In this document: positions 40,824-51,540 of the stretch, piece after piece
Layout of the letters: every line of letters begins with the position of its first letter
Position numbering within the stretch: the stretch's first letter is position 1
DNA from: Marchantia polymorpha subsp. ruderalis
Lineage: Eukaryota > Streptophyta > Marchantiopsida > Marchantiales > Marchantiaceae
Direction of reading: 5' to 3'
DNA: 64,000 bases
Assembly (NCBI GenBank): GCA_037833965.1
Contig: AP031352.1
Location: 14,984,501-15,048,500 of the forward strand
Notes under the pieces: model-generated
What the model saw: only the letters and a program-made list of their open reading frames with translations
What the model was told of the DNA's origin: nothing
Database searches by the model: none
Translations under genes and position numbers: made by a program

Positions 40824-43661
40824 TTGAGGGTGTTGATGTGGAACATAAGAGGCCTATCTACAACTAAGTATGTGAGTGCACATCCGATTTGGAAGATGGC
40901 GGACATCCTCAACATTGTTGAGACTTGGGAGCATGAAAGTAATGTTATTGGAGAGATACAAGGGTTTACTCTGGTGGGATCTACTTGGAACCATAGAACT
41001 CGACGAGCAGGAAGAGGCTTTGGAGGCATTGCTACTTTCATCAGATCTGAACTTCTTCCTATGATACATTTGGAAAGCCAAGATATTGGGAAACAATATC
41101 ATTGGCTTCGTCTTGGATCGATTGGAGGATCTTACAGTTATTTGGCAGTTTGTTACTTTGCACCATTATCCATGCAGATCTACTCCACAAGCACTTGCAA
41201 TCGAAGTCAACCATTCCATCGGCTCATAGGAGATGTTTTCAAATATCAAGACAAAGGTGAAGTTTTTCTTGTTGGAGACTTCAATGCCCGCATACGTTCC
41301 GCTCAATTTACACAATTTGATAGTTCCTTGTCTTCTCACTCTTTTGAAGAAAGTAGAGATAGTTTGTGGTCTAGAGTCTCTTGTGATCCTTGTACAAATG
41401 ATTTGACTGAGCATTTCTTGACTTTTGGAGCCACTTGTAATCTGAAAGTTCTCAATGGTGTTTCTTTCTTTCCCAACTCTCACTCCAATACATGTTTTTC
41501 CTCTACTGGTGTTAGCACTATAGATTATCTTTTGTCCTCTACCACTAATAGTTCATTTATCTCAGCGTTTGATATTCTAGAGCCTCAACCAGAATCAGAT
41601 CATACACCTCTTTTATTTACTCTTTTGCTGCCAACGTCAATCCCTCTCCCTACATACTATGTTTCTACTTCCCCCAAGTTTTGTTTAGATGCTAGTAAAA
41701 AGCAACTTTATAGTGAACATTTCCAAGACCTCTTGACTTGTACAACTTGGAGCCTTGATCCACATACATCTAGTTTGCAACTAACAGAGTTGCTCCAAAA
41801 CTCTGCTTCTAAGTTCTTTTTGAGACATAAGACCAGGAGAGCTAGAGGTCTTCCTTGCAATGGATGGTTTGACTTTGATTGCAAGCAAGCGAGGGCGAGA
41901 TCACTTGATAAATCCTTGGATCTTCACAATCGGTTGATTATGACAAGACTTTACAAAGACTTGGTGAAGTCCAAGAAACGAGCATTTTTGAGGCAGAAGC
42001 AAGAGTGCTTGACAAAGGAGCTCTTGAAGAATCCCAAATCCTTTTGGAGGCGGTTGGCAGTACGATCTTCTAAACCTACTCTTGATCCCAAGTCTTTGAT
42101 TTCTTTTGCTGAAAAGCTTTATTTTTTTCCCAATGTTGCATCTATGCCACATTGTGAAGGAAATCCAGGCTTATTTTCAGAAGTTGAAGTGATGACTCAA
42201 CTAAGACAATTGGCAAATGGTAAATGTGAGGATTTGGATGGGCTTTCCATTGAACTTCTCAAGTGGGGAGGAGATGCTATTGGGCCTATGCTTACGAAAG
42301 CGTTAGAGGATGCTGCTATTCATGGCTTTACTTCATCTTGGTCTCTACGGAAGATTGTTCCTATTCACAAATCTGGGAGCAAGGCCTTGGTGACAAACTA
42401 TCGCACTATCATGGTGGGTAGTATTTTTGCCAAGTTATTTGGCAAATTGGTGGAGTCAAAGTTGAGCACATGGGCTGAATCTTGTCAGAAGAGAGCGCGG
42501 TTCCAAGCTGGTTTTCGTCCTACATTCAACACTATAGACCATATCTTGGTTTTACGTGTTCTATGGGAGAAATCCAAGGGTAATGGAAAAGCTTTGTTTT
42601 GTGCCTTCATTGATTTCAAGAAAGCTTTTGACACAGTACCTCGTGAGCTTTTATGGCAAAGATTGCAAGCCATTGGAGTACCATCAGATCTCTTGGCAGC
42701 GGTGGCTGCATTATACCACTCAGTTCGGGCCAAGATCAACACTTCTCAAACCGAAGAGATTATCAGCACCATTGGAGTCATTCAAGGTTGTCCTCTCTCT
42801 CCCACTCTCTTTGGAGTTTTCATAGATGATATAGAAAGGTGGTTGGAGGATTGTGATAGCGAAGGTGTTAAACTTGGAGGTTTTGTCATCAAAGCTCTTT
42901 TGTATGCAGATGATGTCATATTACTAGCACGTGATGCCACTAGTTTACAGAAACACCTCGACACTTTGGCTAGCTTTTGTACTCAAAATCAGATGGAAGT
43001 CAATTTGGAGAAGTCCAAAGTCATTCTTGTGGGCACTAGATCCAAGCTCTCTTTCTGTTACAAAGGATTAGAGTTGGAACAAGTGAAAAGTTACAAATAT
43101 TTGGGCATTGATTTCTCATCTGATTATAGTTGGGCACTTTGTGTGCAAAAGAGGGTAGAAGCTGGTTTCAAAGCTCTATATTCATTGCTAAATAGATGTA
43201 GAGGAGCTCATCTAGTGTCTTGGAGTCTTAGGAAATTCTTATTCAGGAGCTTAGTGTTTCCCGTTATCTTATATGGAACACAAGTGTGGGGTCCTGGTTG
43301 TAAGAAGACAGGTTGGCAGCGTTTGGAGAGGGTGCAAAAGATCTTCTTACAAGAAGAATTGGGTGTGAGGACCCAAACTTCTTATGCAATTCTTCTTGCG
43401 GAAACAGGTTGTCTACCTCTTGAGGCTGAAGCTCTCTTTTTGACTATCACTTACGTCAAAAGAGTGAGATCTCTTGGTGCTTCTCGACTTCCTCTTGAAG
43501 CTCTGCATGCCACACGTCCCAAGAGTTGGTTTGCAGATGTGGTGACTTGGTCTTTGAGGTGGAATGTGACGGAACTTGATTGGAATTTGCAACCTATTGC
43601 CCTACGCGAGCGTATTAGGGAGGAATTTCTCAGCATTATGTGGAGCACACGAGGCACCAAG
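40824..43661 (+). pseudogene. LINE ORF2 (B2), cut by C2 insertion
   Basis: It is open from the UAG through the endonuclease (ETWEHE, GDFNAR, SDH), the RT (FIDFKKAFD, GVIQGCPLSP, YADDVILLA) and the post-RT region to GTK, where C2 cuts off about 120 residues with the zinc-knuckle-like motif. Translation would continue 22 codons into C2. The ATG is at 40836. It would probably lack full retrotransposition activity. Confidence 0.88.
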
Positions 43662-43719
43662 GTAATGGTAATGGTAATAGATCAAGCCCGGGGGACCCAA
43701 AGGGTCAAAAGGCGCACTC

Positions 43720-44203
43720 AAGTCTAGAGGTGAAGATGAAATCTTATGCAGAAGCCACCAAGTCTGCTCATATCTCTTTCTGTCAAGAGCAAGAGATTGA
43801 AAAGACTAATCAATTTGCTCGTAGAAAGAATGTAAGAATTTCTGGTCTACCTGAATCTGAGAAGGAAGAGGTGAAGAGTGTTGTCACCAAGTTTTTAGCT
43901 GAAACACTTGATGTTCCTAATGCGGATGTGGCTCAAGCTTTTCGCATTGGAACCATAGGAACTCAACCTCGAGCCATCATAGTTAAGTTCAATGACCAAA
44001 CTCAACGTGATACAGCTTTAGCCAACAAAGCTGTACTCAAAGGACGTAGGATTTGGTTAGATCCCGATCTCACACCTCTACAAGTAGAGGCAAGGAGAAA
44101 GGAGCTTGCAAAAGTCAAAGAAGCTCAAGATGCTGGATTTTTTGCTTATCTTCGTGATGGACAAGCAATTGTCACTCAAACGAAGAGACAATCATCCACA
44201 TAG
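43720..44203 (+). pseudogene. LINE ORF1 (C2), N-terminally truncated
   Basis: The same open stretch as at 25139, with one change near the end (QTKRQSST for QRKRQSST). The coiled coil and start codon are missing. The UAG at 44201-44203 is in frame with ORF2. Confidence 0.85.
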
Positions 44204-44215
44204 CAATCCAAGAGC

Positions 44216-47200
44216 TTGAGGGTGTTAATGTGGAATATTAGAGGTCTTTCTACAACCAAGTATGTGAGTGCTAATCCGATTTGGAAGATGGCGGACATCA
44301 TCAACATTGTGGAGACGTGGGAACATGAGAGCAACACTATTGGACAGATACCATGGTTTACTTTGGTGGGATCCACTTGGAATCAGAGAAGTCAACGAGC
44401 TGGAAGAGGCTATGGCGGTATTGCTACTTTCATCAGATCTCAATTTCTACCTTTGATACATTTAGAAGGTCAGGATATTGGAGGTCAATATCATTGGCTT
44501 CGTCTTGGTTTGGTTGGAGGATCTTATAGTTATTTGGCTGTTTGTTACTTTGCACCATTGTCCATGCCTATCTACTCCACACGCACTTGCAATCGGAGTC
44601 AACCATTCCATCGACTTATAGGAGATGTTCTCAATTATCAGAGCAAAGGTGAAGTTTTTCTGGTTGGAGATTTCAATGCTCGAATAGGTTGTGCACAATT
44701 TACTCAAGTTGGTGATCTCTTGAGTTCTCCCTCCTTTGAAGAACTTGAAGATAGTATGTGGTGTAGAAAGTCTTCTGATATTTGTACAAATCCTTTGACA
44801 GAACACTTTCTAACCTTTGGAGCCACATGTAATTTGAAAGTTCTCAACGGTATCTCTCTCTTTCCCAACTCCCTTTCCAATACGTGCTTTTCTCCTACAG
44901 GTGTTAGCACCATTGATTATCTTCTATCTTCAGCCACTCATAGCTCTTTTATTTCGAAATTTGATATTCTAGAACCTCAGCCAGAGTCTGATCATGCACC
45001 TCTCTTATTTACTCTCTTGTTATCAAAAACAATCCCTCTCTCTCCATGCCATTCTGTTTTAGCTTCTCCCAAGTTTCGTTTAGATCCTAGTAAGAAAGAG
45101 TTGTACATGTTACATTTTCAAAACCTTTTGACTCACACTTCATGGAGCCTTGATCCACATACAGCGAGTGGGCAATTAATAGAGTTGCTCAAAGACACTG
45201 CTTCTAAGTTCTTTTTGCGGCACAAGGATCGAAGAGCTAGGAGGCTTCCTTGCAATGGATGGTTTGACTTGGATTGTAAGCAAGCGAGGATGAGATCAGT
45301 TGACAAGTCTTTGGATTTCCAAAGTCGGCTTACCTTGACAAGGCTTTACAAAGACTTGGTGAAGTCTAAAAAAAGAGCTTTTTTGAGGACGAAGCAGGAA
45401 TCCTTGACAAAGGAGTTGATGGAGAATCCCAAATCCTTTTGGAGACGGTTAGCTGTAAGGTCTTCAAAACCTACTCTTGATCCCAAGAGTTTGATTGACT
45501 TTGCTGAAAAGCTTTATTTCTTTCCCAACGCTGCATCAATGCCTTGTTGTGAAGGAACATCAGGCTTATTTTCTGAATCAGAGGTGATGACTCAAGTTAG
45601 AAAATTAGCAAATGGTAAATCGGAGGATTTGGATGGTCTCTCTATTGAACTTTTGAAGTGGGGAGGAGATCTTATTGGACCGAGACTCACCAAAGCGTTA
45701 GAGAATGCAGCTATGTATGGTTTTCCTTCAGCTTGGTCATTACGGAAGATTGTGCCTATTCACAAGTCAGGAAGGAAGGACTTGGTGACAAACTATCGCA
45801 CAATCATGGTGGGTAGTGTTTTTGCCAAGTTGTTTGGCAAATTGGTGGAGTCAAAGTTGAGCACATGGACTGAATCTCATCGAAAGAGAGCGCGGTTTCA
45901 AGCAGGCTTTCGCCCCACATACAACACCATTGACCATATCTTGGCTTTGCGTGTTTTATGGGAGAAATCGAAGGGCAATGGCAAAGCTTTGTTTTGCGCC
46001 TTCATTGATTTTAAGAAAGCTTTTGACACCGTACCTCGTGAGCTATTATGGGAAAGGCTGCAAGTCATTGGAGTACCATCAGATCTTCTAGCAGCTGTGG
46101 CCACGCTTTACCAATCTGTTCGAGCCAAGATCAACACTTCTCAAACTGAAGAGGTTCTGAGTACCATTGGAGTGATTCAAGGTTCTCCTCTCTCTCCTAC
46201 TCTTTTTGGAGTTTTTATAGATGATATCGAAGAGTGGTTGGAGGCATGTGATAGTGAAGGTGTCAAGCTTGGAAACTTTGTTATCAAAGCTCTCTTGTAT
46301 GCAGATGATATCATATTACTAGCACGTGATGCAATTAGTTTACAGAAACACCTATACACTTTAGCTAGCTTTTGTACCCAGAATCAGATGGAGGTAAATA
46401 TAGAGAAGTCCAAAGTCATGATAGTGGGCACTAGATCCAAGTTTTCCTTCTACTACCAGGATCTACAATTAGAAGAGGTGAAGAGTTATAAATATCTAGG
46501 CATTGATTTTTCTAATGATTATAGTTGGGCACTTTGTGTGCAAAAGAGAGTAGAAGGTGGTTACAAAGCTCTATATTCATTGCTAAATCGGTGTAGAAGG
46601 GCTCATCTTGTGTCTTGGAGTCTAAGGAAATTTTTATTCAGAAGCTTAGTGTTGCCGGTAGTATTGTATGGAACCCAAGTGTGGGGTCCTGGTTGTAAGA
46701 AGACAGGATGGGAGCGTGTGGAGAGGGTGCAGAAGATATTTCTACAAGAAGAATTGGGTGTGAGAAACCAAACCTCATATGCTATTCTTCTTGCGGAAAC
46801 AGGTTGTTTACCTCTAGAGGCTGAAGCTCTATACTTGACCATCACTTACATCACAAGGGTGAGATCTCTTGATGCTTCTCGCCTTCCTCCTCAGGCTTTG
46901 AGTGCCACACGTGCCAAAGGATGGTTAGCGGATGTGATAACTTGGTCTTTGAGGTGGAATGTGACGGAACGCGATTGGGACCTACAACCTATAGCGCTAC
47001 GTGAACGTCTAAAGGAGGAGTTTCTGAACATTATTTGGAGCAAGCGCGGCACTAAGATGCAGTTTTATCAACTTCATGTGAATCCTATGCTTGTTTATTG
47101 TGAACAGGATTACCTACTTGCAGGAATCTCTACGTCCTTACGTCATATTATTGCTAGGCATAGAACTGGATCTCATAGGCTAGGAATTGAGCGTTGGCTT

Positions 47201-47422
47201 AATATTGATAGGAGTCAACGTATTTGTAGGCTATGTGATGGAAGAGAAGTTGAGGATGAAGAGCATGTATTTTTTACTTGTACTAGATATGCAGAGATTA
47301 GAGTGACTCATAATATAGATGTAGAGAATTTTTATTCTTTGTTACAGTTAGTTCCTTTTGATTTAGGTTGTTATATTAGGGACATTATTAGTTATCGTTC
47401 TAGTGCTCTTGGCACTAGCTAG
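44216..47422 (+). CDS. LINE ORF2 (C2): endonuclease-reverse transcriptase
   Basis: This is the only uninterrupted C ORF2. It is open from the codon after UAG to the TAG at 47420-47422. ATG is at 44228, 24 bases after the UAG. The endonuclease has WNIRG, ETWEHE, GDFNAR and PESDHAPL. The RT has FIDFKKAFD, GVIQGSPLSP and YADDIILLA. The C-terminal motif is RICRLCDGREVEDEEH with C after four residues. Two codons are missing before RWLNIDRSQ compared with other copies. Ser in place of Cys in RT motif B is shared with C1 and C3. Without an intact ORF1 it is not autonomous. Confidence 0.9.
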   Translation: MRVLMWNIRGLSTTKYVSANPIWKMADIINIVETWEHESNTIGQIPWFTLVGSTWNQRSQRAGRGYGGIATFIRSQFLPLIHLEGQDIGGQYHWLRLGLVGGSYSYLAVCYFAPLSMPIYSTRTCNRSQPFHRLIGDVLNYQSKGEVFLVGDFNARIGCAQFTQVGDLLSSPSFEELEDSMWCRKSSDICTNPLTEHFLTFGATCNLKVLNGISLFPNSLSNTCFSPTGVSTIDYLLSSATHSSFISKFDILEPQPESDHAPLLFTLLLSKTIPLSPCHSVLASPKFRLDPSKKELYMLHFQNLLTHTSWSLDPHTASGQLIELLKDTASKFFLRHKDRRARRLPCNGWFDLDCKQARMRSVDKSLDFQSRLTLTRLYKDLVKSKKRAFLRTKQESLTKELMENPKSFWRRLAVRSSKPTLDPKSLIDFAEKLYFFPNAASMPCCEGTSGLFSESEVMTQVRKLANGKSEDLDGLSIELLKWGGDLIGPRLTKALENAAMYGFPSAWSLRKIVPIHKSGRKDLVTNYRTIMVGSVFAKLFGKLVESKLSTWTESHRKRARFQAGFRPTYNTIDHILALRVLWEKSKGNGKALFCAFIDFKKAFDTVPRELLWERLQVIGVPSDLLAAVATLYQSVRAKINTSQTEEVLSTIGVIQGSPLSPTLFGVFIDDIEEWLEACDSEGVKLGNFVIKALLYADDIILLARDAISLQKHLYTLASFCTQNQMEVNIEKSKVMIVGTRSKFSFYYQDLQLEEVKSYKYLGIDFSNDYSWALCVQKRVEGGYKALYSLLNRCRRAHLVSWSLRKFLFRSLVLPVVLYGTQVWGPGCKKTGWERVERVQKIFLQEELGVRNQTSYAILLAETGCLPLEAEALYLTITYITRVRSLDASRLPPQALSATRAKGWLADVITWSLRWNVTERDWDLQPIALRERLKEEFLNIIWSKRGTKMQFYQLHVNPMLVYCEQDYLLAGISTSLRHIIARHRTGSHRLGIERWLNIDRSQRICRLCDGREVEDEEHVFFTCTRYAEIRVTHNIDVENFYSLLQLVPFDLGCYIRDIISYRSSALGTS

Positions 47423-47480
47423 GGTTTGGCCTTTGGGGTCTTTTCCCTTGTTTGTGGCTGTCGCTTGTATTGTGTTTTTC

Positions 47481-47510
47481 AGCCTTTTGACCCTTTGGGT
47501 CCCCCGGGCT
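47481..47510 (+). promoter_or_regulatory. 3'-terminal RNA hairpin of C2
   Basis: Both stems are the same as in A and B; the internal loop is TTTT/CCCCG. The upstream C 3' UTR (GGTTTGGCCTTTGGGG region) is unlike A and B, so conservation is concentrated in the hairpin. Confidence 0.7.
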
Positions 47511-47537
47511 TGATCTATTACCATTACCATTACCATT

Positions 47538-48133
47538 ACTTGACCATCACTTATATTAGAAGGGTGAGATCTCTTGATGCTTCTCGACTTCCTCTTCATG
47601 CTTTGCGTGCCACACGTTCCAAGGGATGGTTTGCAGATGTGATGACTTGGTCTTTGAGGTGGAATGTGACGGAATTGGATTGGGATCTGCAACCTATGGC
47701 CCTTCGCGAGCGTATTAAGTAGGAGTTTCTCAACATCATTTGGAGGAGAGGAGGCACTAAAATGCAGTTTTATCAACTTCATGTGAATCCTATGCTTATT
47801 TATTGTGAGCAAGGGTACCTTGTTGCAGAGATTGCTACATCTTTACGTCATATTATTGCCAGGCATAGAACAGGATCTCATAGGCTTGGAATTGAGGAAG
47901 GACGTTGGTTGAATATTGATAGGAGTGAACGGATTTGTAGGCTATGTGATGGGAGAAATGTTGAGGATGAAGAGCATGTGTTTATTACTTGTATTAGATA
48001 TATAGAGATTCGAGTGGCGCATAAAGTTGATGTCGAGAATTTCTTTTCTCTGCTTCAACTCGAGCCTTATGATTTAGGTTGTTACATTAGAGATATTATT
48101 AGTTACCGTTTTAGTGCTTTGGGCACTAGCTAG
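47538..48133 (+). pseudogene. LINE ORF2 C-terminal fragment (A)
   Basis: It holds the post-RT region and zinc-knuckle-like motif. A GAG codon in RIKEEF has become TAG (47720-47722). The downstream part is open to the normal stop at 48131-48133. Confidence 0.82.
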
Positions 48134-48248
48134 GGGGTTCTTTTGGTTCTCTCCTAGTTTGGAGTTGGATTGTTTGTATTGTGTTTTTTAGCCTTTTGAC
48201 CCTTTGGGTCCCACGGGCTTGATCTATTTACCATTTACCATTTACCAT
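47538..48248 (+). mobile_element. LINE subfamily A, 5'-truncated copy
   Basis: It starts at the LTITYIRRVRSL region of ORF2 and ends with a tail at 48226-48248. It abuts the tail of C2 on the left and C3 on the right. ORF2 has one stop. Confidence 0.82.
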
Positions 48249-48373
48249 TCTGTTTTAGCTTCTCCCAAGTTTCGTTTAGATCCTAGTAAGAAAGAGTTGT
48301 ACATGTTACATTTTCAAAACCTTTTGACTCACACTTCATGGAGCCTTGATCCACATACAGCGAGTGGGCAATT

Positions 48374-48618
48374 GGTAAATGGTAAATGGTAAATGGTAAA
48401 TAGATCAAGCCCGTGGGACCCAAAGGGTCAAAAGGCTAAAAAACACAATACAAACAATCCAACTCCAAACTAGGAGAGAACCAAAAGAACCCCCTAGCTA
48501 GTGCCCAAAGCACTAGAACGGTAACTAATAATATCTCTAATGTAACAACCTAAATCATAAGGCTCGAGTTGAAGCAGAGTTAATAGTTAGTAGCTCGAGT
48601 TAAGCAGAGTTTAAGCAG
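48374..48618 (-). mobile_element. LINE 3' fragment with patchwork filler
   Basis: Tail, hairpin, 3' UTR and about 30 ORF2 codons lie at 48374-48579. Then 39 bases of filler (48580-48618) are built from pieces of the neighbourhood (CTCGAGTT, AAGCAGAG, TTAATAG). AATT flanks the whole (48370-48373 and 48619-48622). Confidence 0.75.
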
Positions 48619-48838
48619 AATTAATAGAGTTGCTCAAAGACACTGCTTCTAAGTTCTTTTTGCGGCACAAGGATCGAAGAGCTAGGGGGCTTCCTTGCAA
48701 TGGATGGTTTGACTTGGATTGTAAGCAAGCGAGGATGAGATCAGTTGACAAGTCTTTGGATTTCCAAAGTCGGCTTACCTTGACAAGGCTTTACAAAGAC
48801 TTGGTGAAATCTAAAAAAAGAGCTTTTTTGAGGACGAA

Positions 48839-48912
48839 TGGTAAATAGATCAAGCCCGTGGAAAAATTTGGGCCATTTCTCGATTTATGCGTGTCATCCT
48901 TGCGCAGGGGCC

Positions 48913-48944
<32 letters not shown>

Positions 48945-49009
48945 TAGGATGTCCCCGAAGGGACATCCGATAAAATTGGAACGATACAGAGAAGATTCGA
49001 GACATCCGA
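48839..49009 (-). mobile_element. U6 snRNA-LINE chimeric insertion (copy 2)
   Basis: Same 171-bp structure, target site and ACGAA repeats as copy 1 (offset 27,241). The flanking C ORF2 differs at a few bases between the two loci, so this is an older duplication, not a second independent event. Confidence 0.85.
48862..48964 (-). pseudogene. U6: U6 snRNA pseudocopy, full length (copy 2)
   Basis: It has the same sequence as the copy at 21621-21723, including the CTATAAAATTGG variant near position 19. It is a retrocopy without its own promoter. Confidence 0.88.
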
Positions 49010-51162
49010 ACGAAGCAGGAATCCTTGACAAAGGAGTTGATGGAGAATCCCAAATCCTTTTGGAGACGGTTAGCTGTAAGGTCTTCAAAACCTACTCTTG
49101 ATCCCAAGAGTTTGATTGACTTTGCTGAAAAGCTTTATTTCTTTCCCAACGCTGCATCAATGCCTTGTTGTGAAGGAACATCAGGCTTATTTTCTGAATC
49201 AGAGGTGATGACTCAAGTTAGAAAATTAGCAAATGGTAAATCGGAGGATTTGGATGGTCTCTCTATTGAACTTTTGAAGTGGGGAGGAGATCTTATTGGA
49301 CCGAGACTCACCAAAGCGTTAGAGAATGCAGCTATGTATGGTTTTCCTTCAGCTTTGTCATTACGGAAGATTGTGCCTATTCACAAGTCAGGAAGGAAGG
49401 ACTTGGTGACAAACTATCGCACTATCATGGTGGGTAGTGTTTTTGCCAAGTTGTTTGGCAAATTGGTGGAGTCAAAGTTGAGCACATGGACTGAATCTCA
49501 TCGAAAGAGAGCGCGGTTTCAAGCAGGCTTTCGCCCCACATACAACACCATTGACCATATCTTGGCTTTGCGTGTTTTGTGGGAGAAATCGAAGGGCAAT
49601 GGCAAAGCTTTGTTTTGCGCCTTCATTGATTTTAAGAAAGCTTTTGACACCGTACCTCGTGAGCTATTATGGGAAAGGCTGCAAGTCATTGGAGTACCAT
49701 CAGATCTTCTAGCAGCTGTGGCCACGCTTTATCAATCTGTTCGAGCCAAGATCAACACTTCTCAAACTGAAGAGGTTTTGAGTACCATTGGAGTGATTCA
49801 AGGTTCTCCTCTCTCTCCTACTCTTTTTGGAGTTTTTAAAGATGATATCGAAGAGTGGTTGGAGGCATGTGATAGTGAAGGTGTCAAGCTTGGAAACTTT
49901 GTTATCAAAGCTCTCTTGTATGCAGATGATATCATATTACTAGCACGTGATGCAATTAGTTTCCAGAAACACCTATACACTTTGGCTAGCTTTTGTACCC
50001 AGAATCAGATGGAGGTAAATATAGAGAAGTCCAAAGTCATGATAGTGGGCACTAGATCCAAGTTTTCCTTCTATTACCAGGATCTACAATTAGAAGAGGT
50101 GAAGAGTTATAAATATCTAGGCATTGATTTTTCTAATGATTATAGTTGGGCACTTTGTGTGCAAAAGAGAGTAGAAGGTGGTTACAAAGCTCTATATTCA
50201 TTGCTAAATCGGTGTAGAAGGGCTCATCTTGTGTCTTGGAGTCTTAGGAAATTTTTATTCAGAAGCTTAGTGTTGCCGGTAGTATTGTATGGAACCCAAG
50301 TGTGGGGTCCTGGTTGTAAGAAGACAGGATGGGAGCGTGTGGACAGGGTGCAGAAGATATTTCTACAAGAAGAATTGGGTGTGAGAAACCAAACCTCATA
50401 TGCTATTCTTCTTGCGGAAACAGGTTGTTTACCTCTAGAGGCTGAAGCTCTATACTTGACCATCACTTACATCACAAGGGTGAGATCTCTTGATGCTTCT
50501 CGCCTTCCTCCTCAGGCTTTGAGTGCCACTCGTGCCAAAGGATGGTTAGCGGATGTGATAACTTGGTCTTTGAGGTGGAATGTGACGGAACGCGATTGGG
50601 ACCTACAACCTATAGCACTACATGAACGTCTAAAGGAGGAGTTTCTGAACATTATTTGGAGCAAGCGCGGCACCAAGATGCAGTTTTATCAACTTCATGT
50701 GAATCCTATGCTTGTTTAGTGTGAACAGGATTACCTACTCGCAGGAATCTCTACGTCCTTACGTCATCTTATTGCTAGGCATAGAACTGGATCTCATAGG
50801 CTAGGAATTGAGGAAGGACGTTGGCTTAATATTGATAGGAGTCAACGTATTTGTAGGCTATGTGATGGAAGAGAAGTTGAGGATGAAGAGCATGTATTTC
50901 TTACTTGTACTAGATATGCAGAGATTAGAGTGACCCATAATATAGATGTAGAGAATTTTTATTCTTTGTTACAGTTAGTTCCTTTTGATTTAGGTTGTTA
51001 TATTAGGGACATTATTAGTTATCGTTCTAGTGCTCTTGGCACTAGCTAGGGTTTGGCCTTTGGGGTCTTTTCCCTTGTTTGTGGCTGTCGCTTGTATTGT
51101 GTTTTTCAGCCTTTTGACCCTTTGGGTCCCCCGGGCTTGATCTATTACCATTTACCATTTAC

Positions 51163-51540
51163 GTAGAGACCAAGATGAAGGAATGCCATGAATAGAAGCA
51201 TCCTCTAATACTTTCGTGAGTATAGGCCCAATAGCATCTCCTCCCCACTTGAGAAGTTCAATGGAAAGCCCATCCAAATCCTCACATTTACCATTTGCCA
51301 ATTGTCTGAGTTGAGTCATCACTTCAACTTCTGAAAATAAGCCTGGATTTCCTTCACAATGTGGCATAGATGCAACATTGGGAAAAAAATAAAGCTTTTC
51401 AGCAAAAGAAATCAAAGACTTGGGATCAAGAGTAGGTTTAGAAGATCGCACTGCCAACCGCCTCCAAAAGGATTTGGGATTCTCCAAGAGCTCCTTTGTC
51501 CGGGTAATGGTAAATGGTAAATGGTAAATAGACACTAAGC
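51163..51540 (-). mobile_element. Minus-strand B ORF2 fragment and tail scrap
   Basis: Bases 51163-51500 are B ORF2 around FPNVASMPHCEGNPGL, open on the minus strand. They are followed by tail units (51504-51531) and a short repeat of the next flank (ACACTAAGC). The order relative to B3 is not collinear, so this is a rearranged piece. Confidence 0.72.

Larger units (their letters stand above)
39518..43661 (+). mobile_element. LINE subfamily B element B2, 3' part missing
   Basis: It has three 165-bp monomers, an intact ORF1, UAG and ORF2 as far as GTKM, where C2 is inserted after CAAG. It is the most complete B in the window. No B 3' end follows C2 in the right place. Confidence 0.85.
43662..47537. 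mobile_element. LINE subfamily C element C2 with inverted 3' end at its start
   Basis: It opens with the same 52-bp minus-strand C 3' end (43662-43713) and the same ORF1 breakpoint as 25080. Here plus-strand C continues without interruption to its own 3' UTR, hairpin and ATTACC-type tail (47517-47537). The shared flank in B ORF2 shows that 42900-46300 and 24310-27715 are copies of one arrangement. Confidence 0.8.
48249..51049 (+). pseudogene. LINE ORF2 (C3), interrupted
   Basis: The RT region is open from 49010 to 50719 with FIDFKKAFD, GVIQGSPLSP and YADDIILLA. FKDDIEEW has Lys where others have Ile. The TAG at 50717-50719 after NPMLV is the same mutation as in C1. The last about 110 codons run to the normal stop at 51047-51049. 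Confidence 0.83.
48249..51162 (+). mobile_element. LINE subfamily C element C3, 5'-truncated
   Basis: C ORF2 from the linker before the RT to the 3' UTR and tail (51143-51162). It is split by an A/B 3' fragment with filler (48374-48618) and by the second U6 chimera (48839-49009). Its 3' junction to minus-strand B (GTAGAGACC) is the same as that of C1 at 39324. Confidence 0.82.
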
